A stretch of DNA of 55,551 nt from Sphingomonadaceae bacterium (lineage in GTDB: Bacteria; Pseudomonadota; Alphaproteobacteria; Sphingomonadales; Sphingomonadaceae), in assembly GCA_016742125.1 (NCBI GenBank), contig JACVCM010000009.1:1-55551 (forward strand), read 5' to 3'. The notes under the pieces are model-generated. The model was given only the letters and a program-made list of their open reading frames with translations. It was not told the origin of the DNA and did not search any database. Below, piece by piece: positions 33,440 to 40,784 of the stretch (the stretch's first letter is position 1; every line of letters begins with the position of its first letter). The translations under genes were made by a program, and so were the position numbers.

Positions 33440-34414
33440 CTAAAAAATTCTGACCGCGATAAGCAGTGTGGCAGGAGTAAGTGCGAATGCCCAATAAATG
33501 ATCAATCCTTGTGGCCATCCAAACTTGTCTTGAAGATGGTGATGTAGGTGATTTCGATCAGCAGACATAGGTGACCGGCCTTCGCGAAGTCTTGTAAAAG
33601 TAAGCCGAAATGAATCAAATACCGGAACCGCGAACAAAGCCACCAATTCATCCGCAGAAATGGCGCGTAACATGTAAGTCCCCGGCGTATTATAGACCAT
33701 GATCGATAGCAGTCCTATTGCGCAGGCAATGGCGTAGGCACCCCCATCGCCTAGAAAAAGTCGTCCTCTCAAGTTAAATACGAATAGAATGGCCAGGCTC
33801 AAGACCATTAGCGCAATGAGCGGCAAAAGCGGTTCGGCCGCTCGCATTGCAAGTATCCCAAGCCATCCTAGCGACAAGCCCAAGACCAGGCCATTTTTGC
33901 CGTCTGCCATATTGATGGCATTGATGAGGCCAACACAACATACTGAGGTGAAAATGACTGCAAGCCACCATGTGCCTAAACCTAGAGTGAATCTGGGGAT
34001 GGCAAAATCCAACACCCTGACATTAAATGTGGGGTCAAACGTTGCTGCCGAAGCGAATGTCAAAAAGGAAATCAACAAGCGCAACCGCGGCGACAGCGAA
34101 TGCCGATCGTCTGCCAGCCCCACAAAAGCCATCACTGCAACACAGGTGAGCCAAATCAATAACGTGCCAGTCCAACGATCTGAAAGAGCGAATAGGACAT
34201 AGAGCAACGAGAACGGAATAAATGCGAACAGCACGACAATGCCGCCCATAAGCGGAGTCGCAAGCTTGTGTTGCTTTCGCCCTTCAGGAACATCCATTAG
34301 CTTGAAGAAATTACCTAGGACCTCAGCATTAAGACACAATAGCAACGCTACCAACGCGCAAGCACAACTTAACGCAAGGTACATAATAGAAGCCATAATG
34401 TTCTGATATTCCAT
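33440..34414 (-). CDS. WecA/MraY-like undecaprenyl-phosphate sugar-1-phosphate transferase
   Basis: The 324-residue membrane protein belongs to the polyprenyl-phosphate N-acetylhexosamine-1-phosphate transferases. It shows about ten membrane helices, MGGIVVLFAF, GLADDRHSLSPRLRLL (the catalytic DD), NAINMADGKNGL (second Asp motif), FLGDGGAYAI, and ADRNHLHHHL near the C-terminus. It likely starts the repeat unit by transferring a sugar phosphate to undecaprenyl phosphate. It sits at the end of the polysaccharide locus, convergent with the Wzy_C gene 110 bases away. Upstream (34415-34685) lie two inverted repeats. Confidence 0.9.
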   Translation of the reverse strand: MEYQNIMASIMYLALSCACALVALLLCLNAEVLGNFFKLMDVPEGRKQHKLATPLMGGIVVLFAFIPFSLLYVLFALSDRWTGTLLIWLTCVAVMAFVGLADDRHSLSPRLRLLISFLTFASAATFDPTFNVRVLDFAIPRFTLGLGTWWLAVIFTSVCCVGLINAINMADGKNGLVLGLSLGWLGILAMRAAEPLLPLIALMVLSLAILFVFNLRGRLFLGDGGAYAIACAIGLLSIMVYNTPGTYMLRAISADELVALFAVPVFDSFRLTFTRLREGRSPMSADRNHLHHHLQDKFGWPQGLIIYWAFALTPATLLIAVRIF

Positions 34415-34515
34415 TCGCGAAGACTGTCGCTGATTTCGGAGCGGGATAGAAGCTGTACGACTTTAGGTCTACAGTTTATTGCAGAATTTCTCGATTTCGG
34501 AAGACGAACGCGCGC

Positions 34516-34530
34516 GGAACATCATGTTCC
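34516..34530. promoter_or_regulatory. Palindrome GGAACAT-C-ATGTTCC
   Basis: Seven-base perfect arms flank one C. It lies about 100 bases upstream of the WecA-like start and 155 bases before the small membrane protein gene, in their shared divergent region. The size and shape fit a dimeric regulator's operator. The regulator is unknown. The bases before the WecA start may also hold an untranslated leader. Confidence 0.5.
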
Positions 34531-34554
34531 CCTGAAGATCAAATTCAGCCTAGA

Positions 34555-34574
34555 CGCAGTCATGATGAACTGCG
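34555..34574. other. Inverted repeat CGCAGT-N8-ACTGCG
   Basis: Six-base arms flank CATGATGA in the divergent region between the WecA-like gene and the small membrane protein gene. It is 24 bases from the GGAACAT palindrome. Could be a hairpin in either leader or a second operator. Confidence 0.35.
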
Positions 34575-34685
34575 CTTAACCGACTTGCTACTCAAAAAAT
34601 TAACCCCCCTCCACCATTCTTCCCTAACCGCGCATGGTTATTTCGCATTTTCCATACGCCAACGAGCAAAGATATCGGAGGAAAT

Positions 34686-34931
34686 ATGTCGCCAGATGCT
34701 GCACTTGTCGTTTTCACATCGCTCGGCTTTGCATCGATTTTTCTGGCGCTGGTCATCGGTATAACCGGGCATGAACCGGCCGATCTTGTGACCGGCATTT
34801 CCAACATGACGCCATCGGCCCGGCGCCAGGCGCAGTTTGAGCAGCTCGACTATATGACGCGCATCGCGGACGAAGCGATCGAGGCGCGGCGGTTGGGCAA
34901 GCGCGCACCTTTCACCCAGGACAGTTTCTAA
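34686..34931 (+). CDS. Small single-span membrane protein
   Basis: This 81-residue protein has one hydrophobic segment (about residues 5-26, LVVFTSLGFASIFLALVIGI) and a charged helical tail with RRQAQFEQLDYMTRIADEAIEARRLGKR. A strong ribosome-binding site (GGAGG with four bases before the ATG) and a following strong terminator make it a real gene. I do not recognise a family. Function unknown. Confidence 0.75.
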   Translation: MSPDAALVVFTSLGFASIFLALVIGITGHEPADLVTGISNMTPSARRQAQFEQLDYMTRIADEAIEARRLGKRAPFTQDSF

Positions 34932-34971
34932 ACTTCACATTCGCGCCGACAATCTCTGGTCCCGCGCGTTT

Positions 34972-35013
34972 AGCGGCCGTGCCTCGCCCCCCCGGCACGG
35001 CCGCTTTTCTTTG
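34972..35013 (+). terminator. Rho-independent terminator after small membrane protein gene
   Basis: A perfect 12-base stem AGCGGCCGTGCC / GGCACGGCCGCT with a C-rich loop is followed by TTTTCTTT. It ends the transcript of the gene at 34686. Confidence 0.92.
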
Positions 35014-35022
35014 GCCCGAGTC

Positions 35023-35907
35023 CTAATTCTCTTGACCGACCTCGCCATCGGGCCTGCCCCCACGCGGGGGTGGAGCGGGGCGTTCCGCGCGCGGTGCCCG
35101 CATAGGACGCGGCGCGGGTGCTTCTGATTGCGCGCCTGCCGCAGGCGATGGCTGGGGCAAGGCTTGCCGATACATGCGGCCTTCACCGCGCATGCGCTCG
35201 CCGCGGCCGTCCCGGCGCATAGCAGGCCGATCGGGCTGCGGCGTCGGAGCAGCATTCACGCCTTCACCGCCGCGCCAGTTCCCGCGTCCATCGCCATCAC
35301 GGTTACGCCGACCATAGCCGTCGCCGCGCCCGCGTCCCTGAACCACGTCGGGATTGGGAACAGGCACGGCATCGGCGCCCCGGCCATCGCCACCGCGCCA
35401 TTGATCGTTACGGCCCCGTCTGCCCTCGCCCCGGCCGCGGCGGTAATCGTCACCGTCGCGCACCCGGCCGCCATTGCGCTCAGGCCAGCCTATCGCCCCG
35501 GGCGTAGCGTTATCGGTATAACTGCGCCCGCGTCCGCGATGATGGTCGCTATCGCGATGCCGACCGCGGTTTTCGCGATACCAATGATGTCGCTTTTCGC
35601 CCCAATAGCGCCGGTGATGGTCGCGCATCGGGTGGCGGCGCCCGTAATTGTCGAAGAGATAATAGCCATAGCCCGGATACCAGTAGCTGTCATACCAGCC
35701 CCCGCCAAAGCCTATGTTATAAAAGCCGCTGCGATAATCGCAGTCATAATAGCTGTCATAACCGCCATAGGGATCGCAGTAATAATCGTCATAATAGCCA
35801 TCGCTGGCATAGCCCAGACCGACGTCATAGACGCAGCCAGACAAACCAAGTCCCGCCGTGGCCATTGCCGCCATCCGAAACAATGTCTTCCCGCCGAAAT
35901 TCTTCAT
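35023..35907 (-). CDS. Tyr/Asp- and Arg/Gly-rich lipoprotein of unknown function
   Basis: The 294-residue protein starts with a lipoprotein signal ending LSGC. After it come a Tyr/Asp/Gly-rich part (about 25-75, repeated YDS and YY), a His/Arg-rich part, then a long low-complexity Arg/Gly/Asp-rich part and a Pro/Ala-rich end. No known domain is visible beyond this composition. The ATG at 35907 has GGGGTG upstream; the longer frame to 35964 has no signal at its start. Such polycationic tails in lipoproteins could bind surface polysaccharide, RNA or DNA. Function unknown. It is GC-rich like the core. Confidence 0.75.
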   Translation of the reverse strand: MKNFGGKTLFRMAAMATAGLGLSGCVYDVGLGYASDGYYDDYYCDPYGGYDSYYDCDYRSGFYNIGFGGGWYDSYWYPGYGYYLFDNYGRRHPMRDHHRRYWGEKRHHWYRENRGRHRDSDHHRGRGRSYTDNATPGAIGWPERNGGRVRDGDDYRRGRGEGRRGRNDQWRGGDGRGADAVPVPNPDVVQGRGRGDGYGRRNRDGDGRGNWRGGEGVNAAPTPQPDRPAMRRDGRGERMRGEGRMYRQALPQPSPAAGAQSEAPAPRPMRAPRAERPAPPPRGGRPDGEVGQEN

Positions 35908-36121
35908 GCCATGCACCCCATTTTGCCAAGCGGTTTGGGCTTCGGTTAATCGATTCGGAGCCACGTTTTACCGCTCCTTCACGATTATGGTGCATCGGTT
36001 GAATTGTAAGTGAATATCTTTGTCTGCTCCCGTTCAGGAAGGGTCAACCCGTTCCGGCCCCTTGCACGCTACTGACATAAGTGGCAGTAAGCTTTAACCG
36101 GACGATTAAAAGGATAACCTG

Positions 36122-37489
36122 ATGGCCCTTGCCCATAGCGAAGCTGCCAACCCGCATTGGGTGCCGCGCAAGACAATCGGCGATTTGTCGCACATTCCGG
36201 GCGAGAACGGTCCGCCGATCATCGGAACGACCTTTCGGGTTCTTCGCGACCCGCCTGGCTATGGGAAGCATATGGTCGACACCTATGGCAAGGTATTCCG
36301 CACCAACGCCTTTGGTAATCCGACCGTGTCGATGGTGGGCGCCGAAGCGAACGAGCTGATGCTGTTCGACCGCGACCGGCTGTTTTCTTCGGAGCAAGGC
36401 TGGGGGCCGGTGCTGAACCTGCTCTTCCCGCGCGGGCTGATGCTGCTCGATTTCGACCATCACCGCATGGACCGCCGCGCGCTGGGCATCGCGTTCAAGC
36501 CTGAGCCGATGCGCGCCTACACCCAGGACATGAACCGGATTTTTGCCGAGCAGCTCAAAAACTGGCGCGGCGACATGCTGTTCTATCCGGCGATCAAGCA
36601 GCTGACCCTGGATGTTGCGGCGGAGAGCTTCCTCGGCATTCCGCTTGGGCCGGAAGCGGACAGGATCAACAAGGCCTTTGTCGACATGGTGCAGGCCTCG
36701 GTCGCGCCGATCCGGGCGCCGATTCCATTCACCTCCATGGGCCGCGGCGTTGCCGGCCGCAAATATCTGATCGACTATTTCGGCCCACAGATCGCCGAGC
36801 GCCGCCGCAACGAGAACCGGCAGGATATGTTCAGTCAGTTCTGCCGTTCGAAACGCGAGGATGGCGAATATATGTCCGACGGCGAGCTGATCGACCATAT
36901 GAACTTCCTGATGATGGCGGCGCATGACACAATAACTTCGTCGGTGACCTCGATGATCTGGTATCTGGCAAAACATCCCGAATGGCAGGAAAAATTGCGC
37001 GAAGAGTGCCTGAGCGTCGCACCCGCCGGGTCGAACATTTCCTTTGCCGATTTGGACAAGTTCGAGCTGACCGAATATGCCTTCAAGGAATCGCTGCGGC
37101 TGATCTCGCCCGTCCCGTCGATTCCGCGCCGGGCGTTGCGCGATTTCGAGTTTATGGGCTATCACATCCCCAAAGGCACCGCAGTCAGCATCAGCCCTTC
37201 CTACGTCCATGTGATGGAGGAATATTGGCCCGACCCGATGACCTTCGATCCCATGCGGTTCACACCGGAAAATTCGAAAGGCCGCCACAAATATGCCTGG
37301 GTCCCCTTCGGCGGCGGCGCGCATATGTGCCTGGGGCTGCATTTTGCCTATATGCAGATGAAGCTGTTCATGCACCATCTGCTGACCAGCGTGCGCGTCG
37401 AGATTGCCGATGGCTATGAACCGGAGTGGCAGCCCTGGCCGATACCGAAACCAAAGGATGGTTTGAAGGTGCGGTTCACGCCGCTCTGA
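36122..37489 (+). CDS. Cytochrome P450
   Basis: The 455-residue soluble P450 uses heme iron and redox partners to oxidise a hydrophobic substrate. The I-helix segment AAHDTITSS replaces the common AGxDT, the K-helix ExxR is ESLR, and the heme loop FGGGAHMCLG has Cys403 as ligand. PRRALRDFEFMGYHIPKGTAVSISPSYVH is the beta-region after the K helix. GGATAACCTG precedes the ATG. No ferredoxin or reductase gene is adjacent. Specificity is unknown; similar sphingomonad P450s act on fatty acids, sterols or terpenoids. Confidence 0.93.
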   Translation: MALAHSEAANPHWVPRKTIGDLSHIPGENGPPIIGTTFRVLRDPPGYGKHMVDTYGKVFRTNAFGNPTVSMVGAEANELMLFDRDRLFSSEQGWGPVLNLLFPRGLMLLDFDHHRMDRRALGIAFKPEPMRAYTQDMNRIFAEQLKNWRGDMLFYPAIKQLTLDVAAESFLGIPLGPEADRINKAFVDMVQASVAPIRAPIPFTSMGRGVAGRKYLIDYFGPQIAERRRNENRQDMFSQFCRSKREDGEYMSDGELIDHMNFLMMAAHDTITSSVTSMIWYLAKHPEWQEKLREECLSVAPAGSNISFADLDKFELTEYAFKESLRLISPVPSIPRRALRDFEFMGYHIPKGTAVSISPSYVHVMEEYWPDPMTFDPMRFTPENSKGRHKYAWVPFGGGAHMCLGLHFAYMQMKLFMHHLLTSVRVEIADGYEPEWQPWPIPKPKDGLKVRFTPL

Positions 37490-37670
37490 CGGGCGCGCAA
37501 TTGTATAAAATCGTCAAAGTTGACGCTAAGTTGGCACGTAGAATGCTGTTCGGAGCTGGCCGACAATGATGCCCTCGACCAAGGCAATATACCGATTTCG
37601 AATCCGATTCTGACAGGGCAAATCCAACATTGCAAGCGTGCCGCGATGCCCTAAAGGTTGCCGCCGTCGC

Positions 37671-38450
37671 ATGGCCTTTGTTCAAGAATCAGATTGGGAG
37701 GCCGGTGAGCTTCGGCGGCGGGGATATGGTCTGGCCATCGCGCTGTTGCTCGAAGCATTGTTCATTATCGCAATCTTGTCGCTGAGCATGCGCTCGGCCG
37801 GGCCGGAGAGCGGGAAGCGGGGCCTGAGCACCTTTTCGCTCAACGCCGAATCCGATTCCAGGGCGGCGGACAAACAAGACACTGAAACGCCCGTGACCAA
37901 GGAGCAACAGCGCAACTTTGTGCCACCAATCCCCAAGCCGTTATTGCCGCCGGTCAACCCGGTCGCGGCCCCGCCGCCCAATCCCGATTTCATCAAGGTC
38001 AGCAAGTCGGAATTCGACGCGATGGACCTTTCCAAACTCCCCGCCGGCGGCGACACGGGTGCGGGCGACGCCAAGGGCAGCGGTCAGGGCAACAGGGGTC
38101 AGATCGGTCCAGGCCTCGGCCCCGGCGGGGCGCAGCTCTACCCGGTGGCGTGGCTGCGCGAGCCTTATGATGCAGAACTCCGCCCCTATCTCGCCGCCGC
38201 CCGCAGCGTCCCGAACGGAGCCACCGCCGACATCGCCTGCCGCATGATCGAGAACAACCGCGTCGAAAACTGCCAGATTATCGGCGAAAACCCACGCGGC
38301 ACGGGACTGGCGCAGGCGCTCCGCAAAGCCGCTTGGCAGTTTCTGGTAAAGCCGCCAAGGATCGACAACAAGCCGCAGCTTGGCGTGTGGGTGCGGATCC
38401 ATTTCGATTTCGGGGTGAAGGAGGTTGAGGGGGATGGGGTGCCCCAATAA
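37671..38450 (+). CDS. TonB-like energy-transduction protein
   Basis: The 259-residue protein has a cytoplasmic N-tail, a single membrane helix (about 20-40), a Pro-rich linker (PPIPKPLLPPVNPVAAPPP), and a C-terminal domain with ADIACRMIENNRVENCQIIGENPRGTGLAQALRKAAWQFLVKPP and VWVRIHFDFG, the pattern of TonB-family C-termini. No ExbB/ExbD genes are near. It could energise the two TonB receptors in the window, though this is only a possibility. The ATG at 37671 fits the domain start; a GTG-like extension to 37638 has no support. Confidence 0.75.
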   Translation: MAFVQESDWEAGELRRRGYGLAIALLLEALFIIAILSLSMRSAGPESGKRGLSTFSLNAESDSRAADKQDTETPVTKEQQRNFVPPIPKPLLPPVNPVAAPPPNPDFIKVSKSEFDAMDLSKLPAGGDTGAGDAKGSGQGNRGQIGPGLGPGGAQLYPVAWLREPYDAELRPYLAAARSVPNGATADIACRMIENNRVENCQIIGENPRGTGLAQALRKAAWQFLVKPPRIDNKPQLGVWVRIHFDFGVKEVEGDGVPQ

Positions 38451-38456
38451 CGTGCC

Positions 38457-38876
38457 CTAGGATCCTGCATCGACCTCGCTGGCGTTGCGAAGCAGTTTGT
38501 AACCGCACACGCAGAGAGCCAGCATAATCAAATTGCCCACAGCGTCGAGCAGGATGAGTTCGTTGAACAACGGGTCGACGAAGTAGAACCACCAGTCAAA
38601 GGCGAAAAACGGCAGAAGCGCCAGACCATAGGCCAGATAGGTTGTTCGCGTGAAGACAGAGAACCAGACAAATAATCCTGCCAGGCAGGCTTGCGCGCCA
38701 AAGGCCCCTATGGCCACACGCATCGGCATGGTGAAGGCCTGATGTTCGGGCAATATCGTGAGTTGGACCACGGACATTGGCGAAACAAGGCACCAACCGC
38801 CCAGAATCAGGAACACGAGCGCTATGAACCGCTGGATTAGCTTTGCTTTGCGAAATGAATCGATATTTTCGGTCAT
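38457..38876 (-). CDS. Four-helix membrane protein cotranscribed with flavin monooxygenase
   Basis: The 139-residue protein has about four hydrophobic segments (LIQRFIALVFLILGGWCLVSP, VAIGAFGAQACLAGLFVW, LAYGLALLPFFAFDWWFYF, LLDAVGNLIMLALCVCGY). No known family is recognised. The ATG at 38876 is set by GGAG six bases upstream; it lies 31 bases after the monooxygenase gene, in the same operon. Function is unknown; it could be a transporter partner or membrane anchor for the pathway. Confidence 0.75.
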   Translation of the reverse strand: MTENIDSFRKAKLIQRFIALVFLILGGWCLVSPMSVVQLTILPEHQAFTMPMRVAIGAFGAQACLAGLFVWFSVFTRTTYLAYGLALLPFFAFDWWFYFVDPLFNELILLDAVGNLIMLALCVCGYKLLRNASEVDAGS

Positions 38877-38907
38877 GTTTTTCTCCATGTCGATTGCGTT
38901 ATTCTGA

Positions 38908-40101
38908 TCAAAGTGGGAGCGCGTGCAGGTCAGGCGCGAAGCGGCGGCGTGCAATGCCGGACAGATTCATGGCGAGCATGGTCCTGGCATGGTGCGTGTG
39001 CCCGATGGAGAGAAGCGCAGCATTGCGAACAGCCCGCAGCACCGGCGACCTTAGCGTTGCGGCCTTGGTCAGTCGGCCTGCAAGCGCGAGGACCTTGGCG
39101 GCTGCCGGCCGCCGATATGCCTCATAGTTATCGAGTATGGCATCGGGCGCGCCATTGCCGATGACCCGCACCAGCATCTGGCCAAGGGTAAAGGCGTCGA
39201 CCAGCCCGGTGTTCATGCCCTGGCCTCCGGCGGGACTATGCACATGTGCGGCATCGCCCATCAAAAGGAGCCGTCCCGCCCGATAATGCTCGGCCAGGCG
39301 GTGGTGAATGTGAAAGCGGCTGCTCCATTCCATCCTTTCGATCCGGACGGGGCGCGTGGCAGGTCCGCGGTCGTTCAGGATGGATTGCATGAAATCGAGA
39401 CCCGGGAGGTCGTCGGCCTGGTCGACCGCCGCCACCAGCCGGAACTTGCCGTCAGGTAGCGGAGCGACCACCAGCATCCCCTGCTCGGCAAGAAAGAGTG
39501 AAACTTCGCGCCGCTGTTCCGGCCAATCGGCGACGATGTCGGCCAACGCAAAGGTTTCCGCTAGCTGCGCTCCGTCGAACTTTATGCCAGAGGCTTTGCG
39601 GACAAGGCTGTGCATACCGTCGGCGCCAATTGCATATTGGGCGCGCACGGTAACATGTTTTTCAGCAGAACTGATCAAAGCAGTCACACCAGACGCGTCC
39701 GGATTCACACCGACCAACTCAGCGCCGCGCCAAATCTTGCCACCCAATTCGACAAGCCGCCGCTCCAATATATCCTCTGTAATATTCTGCGGAATCATCA
39801 GTAACCGGGCAAATCGCGAGGGCAGTTTGCCAAACTCAATCCGCGTCAGTTCCCGTCCACGGTCACGGAAAGTGAAGCGGTCCAGTGCCAGACCGTGCTT
39901 CTCAAGATCCTCGGTCACGCCAAGCTGATCGAGCGCCTCGAGCGTATGGGCGTGGATAACTGCGGCTCGGGAAAGGGCGCATCGCTCTGTGGCCCTTTCG
40001 ATCAGCAAATGAGGGATACCAGCTTGCTGCAAGACAATCGCCAGCGCCAGACCTGTCGGACCTGCACCGGCGATCAATATGGGGGTTTCTTCGGCTTTCA
40101 T
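38908..40101 (-). CDS. FAD-dependent aromatic monooxygenase
   Basis: The 397-residue protein is a group A flavin hydroxylase. ILIAGAGPTGLALAIVL is the FAD Rossmann motif, YAIGADGMHSLVR the DG motif, and GRLLLMGDAAHVHSPAGGQGMNTGL the GD motif. These enzymes use NAD(P)H and O2 to hydroxylate aromatic rings. AAGGA lies eight bases before the ATG. Its promoter has a TTGACA at 40157-40162 (minus strand), a 17-base spacer and TAAAAG, and is flanked by two TetR-type operators. It is divergent from the TetR gene. The substrate is unknown. Confidence 0.9.
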   Translation of the reverse strand: MKAEETPILIAGAGPTGLALAIVLQQAGIPHLLIERATERCALSRAAVIHAHTLEALDQLGVTEDLEKHGLALDRFTFRDRGRELTRIEFGKLPSRFARLLMIPQNITEDILERRLVELGGKIWRGAELVGVNPDASGVTALISSAEKHVTVRAQYAIGADGMHSLVRKASGIKFDGAQLAETFALADIVADWPEQRREVSLFLAEQGMLVVAPLPDGKFRLVAAVDQADDLPGLDFMQSILNDRGPATRPVRIERMEWSSRFHIHHRLAEHYRAGRLLLMGDAAHVHSPAGGQGMNTGLVDAFTLGQMLVRVIGNGAPDAILDNYEAYRRPAAAKVLALAGRLTKAATLRSPVLRAVRNAALLSIGHTHHARTMLAMNLSGIARRRFAPDLHALPL

Positions 40102-40119
40102 TAGCCCGTTCCTTTCGAA

Positions 40120-40133
40120 TCAACGATTGTTGA
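40120..40133. promoter_or_regulatory. TetR-type operator O1, TCAAC-N4-GTTGA
   Basis: TCAACGATTGTTGA matches a second site at 40159-40172 with the same arms and spacing. It lies 19 bases upstream of the monooxygenase start, over the transcription start region. Confidence 0.75.
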
Positions 40134-40162
40134 CTTTTACTATTGGGACTTGCTTTTGTCAA
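40134..40162 (-). promoter_or_regulatory. Sigma-70-like promoter of the monooxygenase operon
   Basis: A perfect TTGACA (40162-40157, minus strand) is followed after exactly 17 bases by TAAAAG (40139-40134). The -35 overlaps operator O2 and operator O1 lies just downstream of the -10, so binding by the TetR protein would block it from both sides. Confidence 0.7.
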
Positions 40163-40172
40163 CACGCGTTGA
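40159..40172. promoter_or_regulatory. TetR-type operator O2, TCAAC-N4-GTTGA
   Basis: TCAACACGCGTTGA has the same arms as O1, with centres 39 bases apart (close to four helical turns). It overlaps the -35 of the monooxygenase promoter and ends 12 bases before the TetR start, so it should also repress the regulator itself. Confidence 0.75.
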
Positions 40173-40184
40173 TATTTGCTGGCC

Positions 40185-40769
40185 ATGACCGATAATGATG
40201 CAAGAAAATCCAAGTCGCGACGAACCCGCGAGGCAATTTTCATCGCGGCGCGGCGACGGTTTGCCGCGCATGGCTACGACGGAGCATCGGTCCGCGACAT
40301 TGCGGCCGACGCAGGGATCGATCCGGCTCTGGTTATCCGTTATTTCGGAAGCAAGGACGCTTTGTTTGCCGAGGCGTCAGATTTCAAACTGGATCTTCCC
40401 CCGCTCGACAGTAAAATGCGAGGCCGTGCCGGAGAATATATGGTGCAGAATTTTCTGGATATCTGGGAAGGGCCAGACGCCGGAGGCGCCTTCACCGTTT
40501 TGCTCCGCTCAGCGGCTTCCAATGAAGCCGCAGCCGCGAAGCTACGGGAGGTATTTGCCACGCAGGTTATACCCAGCGTGGCCGCATTGGCAGGCACCGA
40601 AGGAGCGCAGCAACGGGCAGGACTGATCACTTCCCACATGCTCGGTCTGGCGATGAGCCGCTACATACTGAAATTGCCGCCAGTGGTTTCTATGCCGCCC
40701 GAAATGATCGTCACTCATGTCGGGCGAGCAATTCAGATATATCTGGATACGCCGAGCGACCGGCTGTGA
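40185..40769 (+). CDS. TetR-family transcriptional repressor (divergent from monooxygenase)
   Basis: The 194-residue protein has the TetR helix-turn-helix RRTREAIFIAARRRFAAHGYDGASVRDIAADAGIDPALVIRYFGSKDALF (given here in order as its helices) followed by an all-helical ligand domain. The ATG at 40185 is 12 bases after operator O2; a TTG three codons upstream is the only other start. Its divergent position and the twin sites make it the local regulator of the monooxygenase and membrane-protein operon, releasing when an aromatic-type ligand binds. Confidence 0.9.
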   Translation: MTDNDARKSKSRRTREAIFIAARRRFAAHGYDGASVRDIAADAGIDPALVIRYFGSKDALFAEASDFKLDLPPLDSKMRGRAGEYMVQNFLDIWEGPDAGGAFTVLLRSAASNEAAAAKLREVFATQVIPSVAALAGTEGAQQRAGLITSHMLGLAMSRYILKLPPVVSMPPEMIVTHVGRAIQIYLDTPSDRL

Positions 40770-40784
40770 CTGGGAGCGCGCTAG

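Noticed and set aside
35128..35949. Plus-strand Ala/Ile/Val-rich frame of 273 residues
   Set aside because: It is the antisense of the low-complexity lipoprotein; repetitive hydrophobicity comes from reversed Arg/Gly/Tyr codons.
36044..37378. Minus-strand frame of 444 residues
   Set aside because: It is the antisense of the P450 gene, His/Arg/Gly-rich as expected from reverse GC-rich codons.
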